64,000 nucleotides of DNA. Source: Lucinisca nassula. Its lineage: Eukaryota > Mollusca > Bivalvia > Lucinida > Lucinidae. The DNA lies in assembly GCA_963580285.1 (NCBI GenBank), contig OY757015.1:131564717-131628716 (forward strand), given 5' to 3'. The translations under genes and the position numbers were made by a program. Of the stretch, positions 39,851 to 51,599 are shown piece after piece; within the stretch, counting starts at the first letter, position 1; every line of letters begins with the position of its first letter. The notes below the pieces were generated by a model, which was not told the origin of the DNA, did not search any database, and saw nothing but the letters and a program-made list of their open reading frames with translations.

Positions 39851-40142
39851 AATTAGGTGCACGGACTTTGGGTGATTTTACGGACCATTATCAAAGCACT
39901 CAGGCATTTTCCAGAAGCACCAGACTGGACTTTTTGCGATGAATGAAGTTTATGCCTGCCTGTATCTTTTTCTTTCAAGAACGCTGACATTTTTCCCCAT
40001 TTGCCAAACATTCAACTAAATGCTGTCTCATTTTAGACACGTCGAATATTATTCTAGTGTTAAATGAATCCGGAGCAAAACAAAACTCTACCACGTTCGC
40101 TATTGCAAAAAGCCCACAATCATTAAAATTCGGTTGTTGTTG

Positions 40143-40260
40143 AACAGTTGTTCCTTATTTCTGCTTAAAAACATAGGTTGTGGGTACTCGTTGAAACCGT
40201 CTCGCAGTTCTATGGAATTCGTACACTCTCTGTTTAGAGCAGAAATATGAAAATATAGGA
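40143..40260. mobile_element. Family-C fragment
   Basis: cttatttctgcttaaaaaca, taggttgtgggtactcgttg, then a broken second arm. Confidence 0.55.
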
Positions 40261-40289
40261 CTTTTTGTTTTATCGGAATTTCATTTTAG

Positions 40290-42530
40290 GGTTACTAAAT
40301 TTATATTTTCTAGATCTCTGCTTAAAAGTACAGTATGGTTGCTCGTCAGAACAGCCTCGATGAGGTGATTCTAAAAAGAACCCACAATCGATTTTATGCA
40401 GAAATAAGGAAAATAATAATAAACTGCATTTTATATAAAGAAAACTGGGGTTCATGGGAGTATACATTATTTTTCCTATTTTTATGCTCCCCGAAGAATT
40501 TCGGGGGAGCATATAGTCGCCGCTTCGTCCGTGCGTCCGTCCCAATCTTGTCAACGCGAATTCTCAGAAACTACTGGGCGGATTTCAATGAAACTTCATG
40601 GGACTATTAAGCATCGAAGGTGGATGCGCATATCACCTGCGTGTTTTGGTTCGATGATTTTTCCAACAGATATGGCCCTTTGATGAATTCTGCATGAATA
40701 TATAGGGTACTGTTCGTGTCCACGCGAATTCTCAGCAACTACTTGCAGAAATTCAACGAAACTTCAATGGAACCTTAAGCAGCAATAGAGGATTAGCATA
40801 GTATCCGTGCTATCTGGTTAGATTATTCGTCACAGATATGTGGTACTTTGTTTAAAGCTGCAGTGGTAGGTCACTGTTGCTATTTTTAGAAAAAACTTTG
40901 TCATCACTCTGGTGCCTACATTTATGGATGGATTTTAATATAACTTCACACAAATGTTAGGTATGATAATATCTTGAGCATGTTCGACTTTCAGAGTCCA
41001 TGGCTCAAGGTCAAGGTCACTGCGGCTATTTTTAGAAAAAAACTTTGTCATAGCTCTAGCGTCGTCATTTGCTGATGGATTTTAATATAACTTTACACAA
41101 ATGTTGGGTGTGATAATATCTCAAGCAAGTTTGACTTTCAGGGTCCTGGGGTCAAGGTCAAGGTCACTGCGGCTATTTTTAGAAAAACATTGTTTTTGCT
41201 CTAGTGCCTACATTTATTGATGGATTATAATATAATGTCATACAAATGTTGAGTATGATAATATCTCGAGCAAGTTCAACTTTCAGGGTACTGGGCTCAA
41301 GGTCAAGGTCACTGTAGCTAGTTTTAGAAAAAAACTTTGTCATCGCTCTAGCGTCGTCATTTGCTGATGGATTTTAATATAACTTCACACAAATGTTGGG
41401 TATAATAATATCTCGAGCAAGTTCAACTTTCAGGATTCTGGGGTCAAGGTCACTGTGGTTATTTTTAGAAAAAACTTTGCCATCGCTCTAGTGCCTACAT
41501 TTATTGATGGATTTTAATATAATTTCACACAAATGTTAAGTATGATAATATCTCGAGCAAGTTCAACTTATTTTTAGAAAAAAAAAACTTTGTCATCGCT
41601 CTAGCGTCGTCATTTGCTGATTGATTTTAATATAACTTCACACAAATGTTGGGTATAATAATATCTCGAGCAAGTTCAACTTCCAGGATCCTGGTGTCAA
41701 GGTCAAGGTCACTGTGGTTATTTTTGGAAAAAAACTTTGCCATCCCTTTTCGGCCTACATTTATTGATGGATTTTAGTATTATTTCACACAAATGTTGGG
41801 TTTGATAATATCTCGAGCAAGTTTGACTTTCAGGGTCCTGGGCTCAAGGATAAGGTCACTGCGGCTATTTTCAGAAAAAACTTTGTCATAGCTCTAGCGT
41901 CGTCATTTGCTGATGGATTTTAATATAACTTCACACAACTATTGGGTATGATAATATCTCAAGCAAGTTTGACTTTCAGGGTCCTGAGGTCAAGGTCAAG
42001 GTCACTGCGGCTATTTTTAGAAAAACTTTGTCATCGCTCTAGCATCTACATTTGCTGATGGATTTTAATATAATTTTCGAACCCGTCTGATATTTTATAT
42101 GCATATAAAGGCACCCAATACCGAACCATACCTGGCGACAGTCCTATGAGGATTGCCTCTGTGTACGAGAGTAAGTTTTCAATAATTTGTATTAAACAGT
42201 TCTTCCTTTCATTTATTCGGACTTTTGTGTTGCTGATGTTTGTATGACAGTGCCATCAGGCAAGCTAATCTGTCCACTGACAGGTTTTGTTATACTCCAT
42301 TTTGAAGTACAGTAAGTATACACAGTATACTGCTCTTTAACTGGAATAATGTTTCCTGTTCCGACTATTGCACGTTCGGGGAGCATCCATCGGTTTCACC
42401 GATATTCTTGTTTATCCAAGACATAGGTTATTGTTACTCGTTAGAACCGCCTCAACGAGGATGTTCTTACGATGTTTGCAGTATAAATAAGAAAAATATG
42501 ACGAATTTTTATCAGAAAAGTAACCATTTT
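40290..42530. mobile_element. Family-C MITE split by hairpin-headed array element 4
   Basis: Left half 40290-40482 ends in ttatttttcctattt. The right half resumes at ~42403 with gacataggttattgttactc, gttagaaccgcctcaacgag and cgaatttttatcagaaaa. The 1.9-kb array element lies between. Confidence 0.65.
40484..42402 (+). mobile_element. Hairpin-headed tandem-array element 4 (second copy of element 3)
   Basis: Same hairpin (40484-40512), same cgtccgtgcgtccgtccc spacer, about eight ~145-bp units (40860-42075) and the same 3' segment ending ttcggggagcatccatcggt. Colinear with 11214-12995, so the two copies define the limits of a full element of 1.8-1.9 kb. Unit number differs between copies. Confidence 0.8.
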
Positions 42531-42557
42531 GGATATGTGAAAAAATGCACTATATCT

Positions 42558-42652
42558 CGAGACCTTAAGTCCTATAAAATTGGAATACAAAGTCTTCTAA
42601 ATGACCAAAATAGTGTTGAGGGTGTAGTTTAATCTCAATTCAAACAAACAAA
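42558..42652 (+). mobile_element. Family-A copy 14, 5'-truncated
   Basis: Only the 3' third: aagtcctataaaattggaat, gtgttgagggtgtag, tctcaattcaaacaaac. Confidence 0.65.
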
Positions 42653-43042
42653 ATAACAGCATTCAAATATATACATTAAACGTTAAAAGGACCTTGACTA
42701 TCAAGGCTAGGGTGAGGACAGCGTCCAAACAGCACGTCCCTACTCCCATACTAGTCTAGAATATACATGCACGCTATCTTTGTTTAGCAAAAATTAGAAT
42801 AGACCAAGTAAGTTATGGATATTTTAGCGTTAGCACTTTACTACATAGGTCGCAAGCTTGTCCATTCGAGTCATTTAAGGCAAAATCCCTCAATGCGTGG
42901 GAGTGGGGTCACACGTACCGAGGCATCGATAAATGTCGAAAGGGTGGACGTGAAAGAATGAGGCGGTACCCGATAATTTGCGCAAGTCAATGTGGTTGAG
43001 TGCATGTTTGTGTGTGGAGGGGGCGGGGAGTTCATATATCAA
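42653..43042. other. Unassigned stretch
   Basis: No repeat or gene recognised. Confidence 0.35.
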
Positions 43043-43171
43043 AAGTCTTCGGGATAAAAAGCAAAATCACTGGACAATGAAATATGGGTTATGGTGACCT
43101 TTATTTAATTTGAGGTCAAATATCGGGTCATACTGACTTATAATACCAAAGTAAGGTGTTCATTTATAAAC

Positions 43172-45315
43172 AAGAGGGCCATGATGGCCCTGGATCGCTC
43201 ACCTGATCCATAGGGTATCAAGTGGGCCCCTGGGAGAGCCATTATTGGCCCAGGCTATAATATGAAATCGGGCCAAAGGGCTAGGAGGAGATGTTGCTTA
43301 AAGGTATTTCTATTTTTAGCTCTGGTGGCCAGTTTGTTCAGCGGAGCAGAACCATTTTAGCAATTTCTGTAAAGGGTCATCCAAGGAACATTTCAGTGAA
43401 ATTATTTTGAAATCGGGCCAAAGGGCTAGGAGGAGATGTCGTTTAAAGGTTTTTTTCTATTTTTAGCTCTGCGGCTATTTTGTTCAGCAGAGCGGAACCA
43501 TTTTAACAATTTCTGTAAAGGGTCATCCAAGGAACATTTCAGTGAAATAATTTTGAAATCAGGCCAAAGCGCTAGGAGGAGATGTCGTTTAAAGGTTTTT
43601 CTATTTTTAGCTCTGGCGGCCATTTTTTTTCAGCGGAGTGGAACCATTTTAGCAATTTTGGTAGAGGGTCATCCAAGGAACATTTCTGTGAAATTATTTT
43701 GAAATCAGACCAAAGGGCTAGGAGGAGATGTCGTTTAAAGGTTTTTCTATTTTTAGCTCTTGCGACCATTTTGTTCAGCGGAGCGGAACCATTTTAGCAA
43801 TTACGGTAGAGGGTCATCCAAGAAACATTTCAGTGAAATTATGTTGAAATCGGGCCAAAGGGCTAGGAGGAGATGTCGTTTAAAGGTTTTTCTATTTTTA
43901 GCTCTGGCGGCCATTTTGTTCTGCGGAGCGGAACCATTTTAGCCATTTCGGTAGAGGGTCATCAGAGGAACATTTCTGTGAAATTATTTTGAAATCGGGC
44001 CAAAGGGCTAGGAGGAGATGTCGTTTAAAGGTTTTCTATTTTTAGCTCTGGTGGCCATTTTGTTCAGCGGAGCGGAACCATTTTAGCAATTTTGGTAGAG
44101 GGTCATCCAAGGAACATTCCTGTGAAATTATTTTGAAATCGGGCCAAAGGGCTAGGAGGAGATGTCGTTTAAAGGTTTTTCTATTTTTAGCTCTTGTGGC
44201 CATTTTGTCAGCGGAGCGGAACCATTTTAGCAATTTTGGTAGAGGGTCATTCAAGGAACATTTCTGTGAAATTATTTTGAAATCGGACCAAAGGGCTAGG
44301 AGGAGATGTCGTTTAAAGGTTTTTCTATTTTTAGCTCTTGCGGCCATTTTGTTCAGCAGAGCGGAACCATTTTAGCAATTTCGGTAGAGGGTCATCCAAG
44401 AAACATTTCAGTGAAATTATTTTGAAATCGGGCCTAAGGGCTAGGAGGAGATGTCGTTTAAAGGTTTTTCTATTTTTAGCTCTGGCGGCCATTTTGTTCA
44501 GCGGAGCGGAACCATTTTAGCAATTTCGGTAGAGGGTCATCCAAGGAACATTTCTGTGAAATTATTTTGAAATCGGGCCAAAGGGCTAGGAGGAGATGTC
44601 GTTTAAATGTTTTTCTATTTTTAGCTCTGGTGGCCATTTTGTTCAGCGGAGCGGAACCATTTAAGCAATTTTGGTAGAGGGTCATCCAAGAAACATTTCA
44701 GTGAAATTATTTTGAAATCGGGCAAAAGGGCTAGGAGGAGATGTCGTTTAAAGGTTTTTTTCTATTTTTAGCTCTGGTGGCCATTTTGTTCAGCGGAGCG
44801 GAACCATTTTAGCAATTTCGGTAGAAGGTCATCCAAGGAACATTTCTGTGAAATTATTTTGAAATCGGGCCAAAGGGCTAGGAGGAGATGTCGTTAAAAT
44901 GTTTTTCTATTTTTAGCTCTTGCGGCCATTTTGTTCAGCGGAGCGGAACCATTTTAGCAATTTTGGTAGAGGGTCATCCAAGGAACATTTCAATGAAATT
45001 ATTTTGAAATCGGGCCAAAGGGCTAGGAGGAGATGTCGTTTAAAAGTTTTTCTATTTTTAGCTCTGGTGGCCATTTTGTTCTGCGGAGCGGAACCATTTT
45101 AGCAATTTTGGTAGAGGGTCACCCAAGGAACATTTCTATGAAAGTATTTTGAAATCCATTCACTGGTTTGGGAGGAGATGTCATTTAAGTGAATTGTTGA
45201 CGACGCACGACGCACGACGCACGACGCACACCGCACGACGCACGACGCACGACGGACGCCGGACAAAAGGCGATCACAATAGCTCACCTTGAGCACTTCG
45301 TGCTCAGGTGAGCTA
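43172..45315 (-). mobile_element. Hairpin-headed tandem-array element 5: fourteen ~145-bp units
   Basis: On the minus strand it begins with the hairpin TAGCTCACCTGAGCAC-GAA-GTGC... (45315-45280), then a tccggcgtccgtcgtgcgtc spacer (to ~45200), then units; the plus-strand marker gggctaggaggagatg recurs every 144-148 bp from 43277 to 45165. The far end reads aacaagagggccatgatggc. High similarity between units indicates recent amplification. Open frames of 60-100 codons here are the repeat read through (RARRRCRLKVFLFLAL on plus), not a protein family. Confidence 0.85.
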
Positions 45316-45336
45316 AAAAGTCTTCAGGATAAAGGC

Positions 45337-45503
45337 GAGTGAGTGAGTGTTTGAGTTTTACGTGCCACCAACAGCTACGGTCATACGGAGACGGGACCTC
45401 GGTTTAAAGACTCATCCGAAAGACTGGGGAAGCCCGGGATCGATCCTGCGACCCCTGGTTTACAAGGCGAGTAGCGTAACCACTACACCACGGAGGCTTC
45501 TAA
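45337..45503 (-). mobile_element. tRNA-derived SINE (distinct family)
   Basis: Minus strand: head gcctccgtggtgtagtggtt (A box), B box GGATCGATCCCG, then a body to gagtgagtgagtg at the tail. Flanked by tcaggataaaggc / tcaggatataaggc (45324-45336, 45504-45517), a duplication with one indel. Inserted into a family-N repeat. Confidence 0.75.
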
Positions 45504-45509
45504 TCAGGA

Positions 45510-46340
45510 TATAAGGCCAAATCACATGACCATGAAATATAGGTCACAGTGACCTACATTTTTTAGGTCAAATGTCGGGTCGAACTGTATCATAATACTG
45601 ATGTTTGATGTTCATACATCAAAAAGTCTTGAAGATAAAAGTCAAACTCACTTGCCAGTGAAATAGGCCCAGATTGACGTACATCCCGATAAGAGTCCGA
45701 ATCCAGCCCCGGTAACGCATTGCAGTCATTATTTTCCATTGATCATGACGTAACCATTGTATGACTTATCAATAATTGGATATGAGCGGTTGATACTGTA
45801 TTCAGATCTTCACGCATATGATCGACGTCTATTGCCAGTTTGGCAATATGAACAATAAGCGTTGCGTCGACAATCTGTAAGTTTTTCTTTGAAGACTGGA
45901 ACTGTACCTACATTACACTGAAATTGTGCGAATAGTGTATCAATTTTCATTCGTGCATTTTTGTATAGCGCATATTTTGATGTATGAAGCATCTCCGGTT
46001 TCTTCAAATGCAATTGTCAAGTCTTTGTAACACTATCTATTGAAGTGGTTTGATTTATAGCTAAGTTACCAATCACACCCTCCAACAGTGACAAAATCTG
46101 GGTGGCTCTTTACTCTTTCTCTTGTAGTTTTCAATTGCGGGTAATTTCAAAGGTCACGTGATGATAAAGATTAACGCAGTCATATTTCCATTGCTTATTA
46201 CAGACATTCTCCAATCGTTCTGTGCTTTGTCACATTTGTACGAATAGATGAGCGGCTGTCATATGTCACAAGATATGCATGTATAGTTCCAAATTGTCAT
46301 ATAAACGGGCATGAGTATAGATGACACAGGTATTTCCTGC
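45510..46340. other. Family-N repeat piece, then unassigned DNA
   Basis: 45510-45690 continues the N repeat (gaccatgaaatataggtcac, gtcaaatgtcgggtc). 45691-46340 has a 67-codon minus frame (46013-45810, Cys-rich end) without a recognisable family and nothing else. Confidence 0.4.
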
Positions 46341-46341
46341 A

Positions 46342-46581
46342 TTTAACGGGAATGGGAACACATTCAGGGGAGGCAACTCCTGCAAAAGTATTTTTGTCTC
46401 CCATGTCAATAGGGGTCAACTCTTAAAGGAAATAATTTACTCGTGAGCAAATTCTTTCCTTTAAATGTAGACCCCCTTTTCAGTTGGTCAGGGCTTATAG
46501 AAAAGCGAACAGGAAGTCCCGAAAGTTGTCGCCCTTTGAAAAATGGCGAAACAATCTGCCAGGTGTTCCCATTCCCCTTAA
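46342..46581. mobile_element. Family-E MITE, copy 3
   Basis: ttaacgggaatgggaacaca at left, ttcccattccccttaa at right, central gctcgtgagc-type dyad partly deleted. A further half-copy lies at 46625-46720 (agctgctccttggagcg). Confidence 0.75.
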
Positions 46582-46749
46582 GGGGAGGATCGTGTTTGTT
46601 GTAACGTTTATTAAGCTACCCTGAAAGGGTATATACTCTTGAAAGAAACAAGCTGCTCCTTGGAGCGAATTCGTTCCTTTAAGATTAGATCCCTATTGTT
46701 AGGAGATACAATATATAATTAACCGTTAAGATGCCAAGAAAATGTCGCA

Positions 46750-47020
46750 TAAGGAAACCACGCCTATACAAATATATTGTAAATTTTACCACCCAAAAAT
46801 AAAAATTTTCAGATGAAAAAAATCTATATTTTTCTCATTTCTGCTCAAAACATAGATTGTGGATACTCGTTAGAACGCGCGAGGCGGTTCTAACGAGTAT
46901 CAACAACCTATGTTTTTGAGCAGAAATAAGAAAAATAATGTAAACCTCTGGAAACCCCAGTTTTACTATATAAAAGTGGGTTCATAGGGGTTAAATTTAT
47001 AAAGGCGTGTTTTCGTGATG
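46750..47020. mobile_element. Family-C MITE, copy 13
   Basis: Ends aaggaaaccacgcctatac and taaaggcgtgttttcgtgatg. Central dyad shortened to gttagaacgcgcgaggcgg. Confidence 0.8.
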
Positions 47021-47089
47021 AATGTTTACTAGTATGTCATCTTCTGCATCTTCTTGCAAACTGCTCAAACATATTTTTGCATACAGCAA

Positions 47090-47145
47090 ACACTGTGGAC
47101 CCTAATCAGACTGCTCCGTCTGATCTGGGTCAATACAGTTTGAAA
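47090..47145. mobile_element. D-hairpin copy 13 (short)
   Basis: agcaaacactgtggacccta ... tgatctgggtcaatacagtt. Confidence 0.6.
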
Positions 47146-47149
47146 AAAA

Positions 47150-47708
47150 AAGAAGACTTTTAAAGTTACCAGCAGACGACTGTTGTCTTGATTGGCACTT
47201 TATGGGTTACAAGAGTAGTCTCCCAGGAAGATGGAACATTTCCCTTAATCATGTTTCATTTAGGCCGTGAGGCTAGCGCATCGGTTAACGCACCTCCAGT
47301 TTTTACCTACTGAATACAATGATAGGTCAAACAATCCATCTTACAGACCAAGGCCTTACTTGTGCCCTGAAGCTTTCCATCAAGCGAAAATGTGGCGTAT
47401 TACGTGTGCCAGTCAAAGACACGGACCACTCTATGCATACGTTGTCCCGTCAGTATCTTCGATAGGCTCCGTATGGACTCCTAGGTCTGCCTGATCGATG
47501 TATATGAACAGACGTATACCTGGGTAATCCCCGGGTCCCCCCACATCTATTTCTCTATATAAAGTGAGGTTTACACAGTTGTTCATTTTGTGGACTATTG
47601 AACCTAATGTGATGTCCATCAGTAAAAATAATATTTAACTCATCAAGCCAGTAATTCGTAAAAGATTGGTTTGGTAAGTGAGAAGAAGATAAAATGAATG
47701 TTCCCACA
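47150..47708. other. Unassigned stretch
   Basis: gaggctagcgcatcggttaa (47270) resembles a SINE A box but no B box follows. The plus frame 47267-47494 is unrecognised. Confidence 0.3.
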
Positions 47709-47710
47709 CT

Positions 47711-47937
47711 TTAAGGAGAATGGGAACACCTTCAGGGGAGAAAACTGCTGCAAAAGTATTTTTGTCTCCTATGTCAATAAGGGTCATCTCTTAAAGAAAA
47801 GAATTTGCTCATGGGGAGTAAATTCTTTCCTGTAAGACTACCCTTTTTCAGTGGAACAGGGGTAATAGAAAAGCGAACAGACAGTCCCGAAAGTTGTCTC
47901 CCTTTGAAAAATTGCCAGGCATTCATCTTCCCATTAA
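47711..47937. mobile_element. Family-E MITE, copy 4 (3' end degraded)
   Basis: ttaaggagaatgggaacacc at left, agaatttgctcatggggagt centre, cattcatcttcccattaa at right. Confidence 0.7.
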
Positions 47938-48031
47938 AATTGGAAACATTTACTATACTTTGCCCCTCATTTTTTACACCAAAGCACGGGTTGTTGATAC
48001 TCCATCTCTTGTATTGGTAACGAGCACCAAA

Positions 48032-48330
48032 GCCGGCCCCCGCCCATCGGGGCTTGAAGAAATAGATGGACTGCATGATGCTTCCACGCAGAGCTGAGAC
48101 CGACCCGCACACCAGTACTGGTAAACCGTTTAGAGGATCTAAGCCTGTCCAGGCAAAGCGGTGCGAGACGGGCCGTCCATGCTCATAGACCCTATTGGTT
48201 TCATTGGGCGACAGTGCTTGAGATGTCATTTCATCTCAATGTCGGGTAAAAGTCTCACAAAATTGGAAGCAACGTCTCCAAAATGACCTTTACAGTGTTG
48301 ACGGGGACGTTAAACCTAAAATCAAACAAA
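48032..48330 (+). mobile_element. Family-A SINE-like retroposon, copy 15
   Basis: Plus sense, near consensus. Flanked by cgagcaccaaa / cgcgcaccaaa (48021-48031 and 48331-48341), 11 bp with one mismatch. Shows the CTTAGAGGATCTAAG-type stem and the TTGAGATG/CATCTCAA stem intact. Confidence 0.9.
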
Positions 48331-48334
48331 CGCG

Positions 48335-48905
48335 CACCAAAATGCTATATCTGTGACAGAAAAAAAGGGAAAAAAGAGTAAAATAGAAGTGAAAGATATG
48401 ACCAGGAATCGATACAATTACCTCACTTCCCAAATCCAAGACATCAAAGGGAAAGAAATACGAACAAAAAATAACCACTAAAACCAAAAGTCACAAGCGG
48501 AAGTTACTTTTCCACAAAATAGCCAAACAGAATGGACACACCTTCAGCAGTAGGAATTCTATCATACGATTGTATGGCATAATTTCTATACATGTTCATA
48601 GCCGTTTTATTCACGATTGGCAAGGCGGCGCTTTGCATCTGCAATATTCAAAATGAACTCACCAAATTATGTGGCTTCAACTGCAACACAAACAAAGGTA
48701 TGGTTTATATTGCCATTTAGTCTGCTTGCAAAAAAGCGTGCGAAAGGCAATCAACGAATCGTTTGAGGACCCGATGAATTTGGAATATACTGATAACATC
48801 TGAACGGCCCCCCTCTGCCAGTCATAATTCCCAGCGACTTCTATGCTCTTAAAAAAAATCTGCTCCTGGGAGCAAACGTTTTCCATTAAAGGTTGACCAG
48901 TCTTT
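48335..48905. other. Unassigned stretch, with a family-E fragment at its end
   Basis: 48846-48905 has ctcttaaaaaaaatctgctc and gttgaccagtc from the E MITE. The rest is unrecognised. Confidence 0.35.
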
Positions 48906-48907
48906 CC

Positions 48908-49560
48908 TTTCAGAATCAGAATCAGAACTGTTACTGGTGACACGTCAAATGACATTCATACACCAGGACCAGTGAAATGGGAAGTTAGTCCCTAGCTCTC
49001 ACCAAAGAGGTAAACTTAGCTACACAGTCATCAGCACTTTCAGCTGTCGAATCGGGAAGGGCATTCCAATCTCTAATGGTTCGGGGGAAGAACGATTCTT
49101 TATAAATGTCAGTTCCTGCAGTAAGGGTCTGAAACGTCATTGAATGGTGATTTCTACAGTGACTAGCTGGGGGAACAAAGTCATCTGTTGGAATGCTGGC
49201 AGCACCCTTTAGACCGTTGTATAAAAGGATGAGCCTACTGTCTTTCCTCCTTTTCTTGAGAGACTCTCATTTTAATTTTCCAATTATTCCAGTCAGGCTC
49301 CCAGTTACAAAGCAGTAATTGCCTGTTACAAATCTAGCCGCTCTATTCTGAACTTTTTTCAATTTCTTCGTTAAGGACCACTCCACTAGGGTCCCAGATA
49401 CAACTACCATATTCCAAGATTGAGCGAACAAGACCTTTATATACTACCTCTTTTACATCCTGAGGGCACTGATGAAGATTTCGCCTCAGGAAACCAAGTG
49501 TCCTATTTGCCTTAGTACACATGTTGCTAATATGAAGGCTAATACCCCATATTTCTCAGT
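48908..49560 (-). pseudogene. LINE relic (CR1-like), ORF2 C-terminus and 3' end
   Basis: Minus strand from ~49560: SLHISNMCTKANRTLGFLRR, NLHQCPQDVKEVVYKGLVR and ILEYGSCIWDPSGVV read in one frame. Frameshifts and stops then scatter the rest (fragments like NYC..GSLTGIIGKLK, HHSMTFQTLTAGTDIYK and SFFPRTIRDWNALP are readable across frames). The 3' end carries three tctgattctga-type repeats (48917-48935 on plus). The RT core is missing. The IRDWNALPDS-like end is standard for this LINE group in cnidarians and molluscs. Confidence 0.75.
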
Positions 49561-49583
49561 GTACAAAAAATCCACAGATAGTC

Positions 49584-49884
49584 TTTGTTTGATTTGAGGT
49601 TTAACGTCCCCGTCAACACTGTAAAGGTCATTTTGGAGACGTTGCTTTCAATTTTGTGGGACTTTTACCCGACATTGAGATGAAATGCCTTCTCAAGACC
49701 TGTCGCCCAATTAAACCAATAGGGTTTATAAGCACGGACGGCCCGACTCGTGCGCATCGCTTTGCCTAGGCAGGCTTAGATCCTCTAAGCAGTTTACCAG
49801 TACTCGTGAGCATGTCGAATTCAGCTCTGCGTGGAAGCATCATGCAACACATATATTTCTTCAAGCCCCGATGGGCGGGGACCG
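49584..49884 (-). mobile_element. Family-A SINE-like retroposon, copy 16
   Basis: Perfect 12-bp duplication CCACAGATAGTC (49572-49583 and 49885-49896). Minus sense, 301 bp. Confidence 0.92.
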
Positions 49885-49896
49885 CCACAGATAGTC

Positions 49897-50288
49897 AATT
49901 TTTGAAATGGCATACAATGTAATACGCTATCAATTTCCTTTAAAATATTTTCAATACAAATTGTAATTCACTGAGCCATGCCGAAAACATGCACTCTCGC
50001 ATTTAAGGGAGTGAAGTGAAACAACAAAATATTGAGATTATAGATTAAAATAGCCTCCCTTATTATTTGAAGTCCTAAAAACATTGTTCCCTTCAAGACA
50101 AATTCTGATATGGCATACTTTTCTGGATACACAAATAAACGTCGTCGTCAAAGACGACACTAGCCTCTACATGCTTTGGTTAAAACAATATTTATTCTTT
50201 TAAATAAATATGCAAGTTACAACAGTATATGTACAAATTGCAATGGCAGGATTTGAAAACCAGCGAAACGCTTATGTGAATCATCTAC
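49897..50288. other. Unassigned AT-rich stretch
   Basis: May be the 5' continuation of the LINE relic that follows, but no endonuclease motif can be read. Confidence 0.35.
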
Positions 50289-50551
50289 ATGCTTTTGCAC
50301 TATCAGACCGCCCTTATATATGAACTCTGTGAACAATTCTCTTTCTACCAGACTATTACAGAACCAACTCACTGTACTGAAAACTCATTAATTCTTACTA
50401 ACGGCAAAAGTAATCTTATTAATAGTGGTGTGGTAGAACATTCCTCCGCCAGGACATTTGTTACCACAGCACTGTCTACTGTCGACTTCAGATATTATAT
50501 CCTCTTACACACCACATTTGGAGTTACCAAAGAGGCGAATACGAATAGTTA

Positions 50552-50793
50552 CGGGCCTCCGTGGCCTAGTGGATAAGAGCGCTGACCCTTAGTCATTAGG
50601 TCTCTCACCGCCGTAGGTTCGAGCCTCGCTCGGGCCACGTGTGAGACGCCAAGTTCTGCAGCGGAAGGTCAGGTGGTTTTTCTCCGGGTACTCCGGTTTT
50701 CGCCCACCTCTGATTAACGTTCGGCTCGATATGAGTGAAATAATCTTGAAAGGGCCGTAAAACCCAAACCAAAAAAAAAAAAAAAAAAAAACA
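50552..50793 (+). mobile_element. tRNA-derived SINE (family M), full length
   Basis: Head gggcctccgtggcctagtgg (A box), B box GGTTCGAGCC (50617-50626), body with cacgtgtgagacgcc and ggtggtttttctccgg, and a long A tail. Perfect 15-bp duplication GAATACGAATAGTTA (50537-50551 and 50794-50808). Truncated relatives are at 10068, 15745, 20295, 54733 and 59637. Confidence 0.95.
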
Positions 50794-50817
50794 GAATACG
50801 AATAGTTAAAGACGAAA

Positions 50818-50966
50818 CCCAGCAGGCACACGTCGCAAGGGCAACGTCAAATCAACGTCGGTGCAACGTCACGACGTTGCACCGACGTTGATGTGACGTT
50901 GCATAAACGTGATGACGTTGTATCGACGTTGATATGACGTCGCAATTACGTCATGTGCCTGCTGGG
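50818..50966. mobile_element. Fold-back MITE, CCCAGCAGGCACATGACGT family (copy 3)
   Basis: cccagcaggcacacgtcgca ... acgtcatgtgcctgctggg, interior palindrome gtcacgacgttgcaccg. Sits 10 bp from the SINE duplication, inside the LINE relic. Confidence 0.88.
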
Positions 50967-51344
50967 AAGTGGCTGGTGCCGAATGGAACTAGTTATCAGA
51001 TCCATATCGATGTCGTTTACATCACGCAGCATAATGTATTCCCAACAAAAATCATAAGAATCTTATCCACTTTGGATACCTTCTAATACGGAGACGCAAA
51101 CGAGCATATCCGGTAAAGGGCAAGGCATACTGACACTGACGGGCTGTAGAACAAATTTAGGAAACTTTGGAACGAGATAACAGTATCCATCCGCCTAACT
51201 GAACAACAGGTCAAACAAACTGAAACTAAATATCTCTGTTCTAAACACTGGTGGTACACCTTAAATGCTTTAAAGTCCTGTGTTCCGACAATGGAAAATG
51301 GTGAACACATGCCCGACAAAGCTCACTTCTTGAACAACATTTTT

Positions 51345-51440
51345 GGACGGGTTTTTAAAAAAGAAATCCGTCCTTTAAAATAGCGATGTCCGGGCGGGCG
51401 GGCGTCGTCCGAGGTTTTACCCGGTTTTGGTTAACCCTTT
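51345..51440 (+). mobile_element. Hairpin-headed element head (GGACGGGTTTTT)
   Basis: Hairpin ggacgggtttttaaaaaaga...aaatccgtcc (51345-51373), a tagcgatgtccgggcgggcg spacer and a short downstream unit. It overlaps the end of the LINE relic. Confidence 0.45.
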
Positions 51441-51599
51441 TTCAAAGTGATAGGTGAAAAACATATGTTCGAAAAATGACACTTTTCACCAAAACGTTGG
51501 TCCTCGGTGCGTTTAATGAATTGTATTTTAAAGGAATACTTCCAATGAAGCAACAGTCCTAATATAAAAGCAATCCACTGAAGAATAAAGGTAAGGTTT

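Larger units (their letters stand above)
50289..51360 (+). pseudogene. LINE relic: endonuclease C-terminus to pre-RT linker, with two insertions
   Basis: 50289-50450 reads IYELCEQFSFYQTITEPTHC and a DLILTN-like SLILTNGKSN, the conserved end of an apurinic-type endonuclease (target nicking). After a +1 shift FLRQDICYHSTVYCRL and HHIWSYQRGEYE follow. The frame is then broken by a tRNA-SINE (50552-50793) and a fold-back MITE (50818-50966), resuming with IRRRKRAYP (51076) and TETKYLCSKHWWYTLNALKS, DKAHFLNNIF (51220-51350), the linker before RT. Several stops. Orientation plus; CR1/Jockey-like by peptide style. Confidence 0.7.

Noticed and set aside
11214..42402. Canonical Helitron ends (5' TC, 3' CTRR) for the hairpin-headed elements
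   Set aside because: Only the 43172-45315 type ends in a CTAA-like word; the others end CATAAAAA, so a standard Helitron call is not supported without comparative data.
43426..45102. Many 60-100-codon open frames with repeated RARRRCRLKVFLFLAL-like or MAARAKNRKTFKRH-like peptides
   Set aside because: They follow the 145-bp period of the array, occur on both strands and change frame between units; no start context or domain.
43260..45180. CRISPR-like array
   Set aside because: Units are contiguous 145-bp tandem repeats with no unique spacers, in a eukaryotic context.
50552..50640. Possible functional tRNA gene
   Set aside because: Head of a SINE with A tail and a 15-bp duplication, not a free-standing tRNA.
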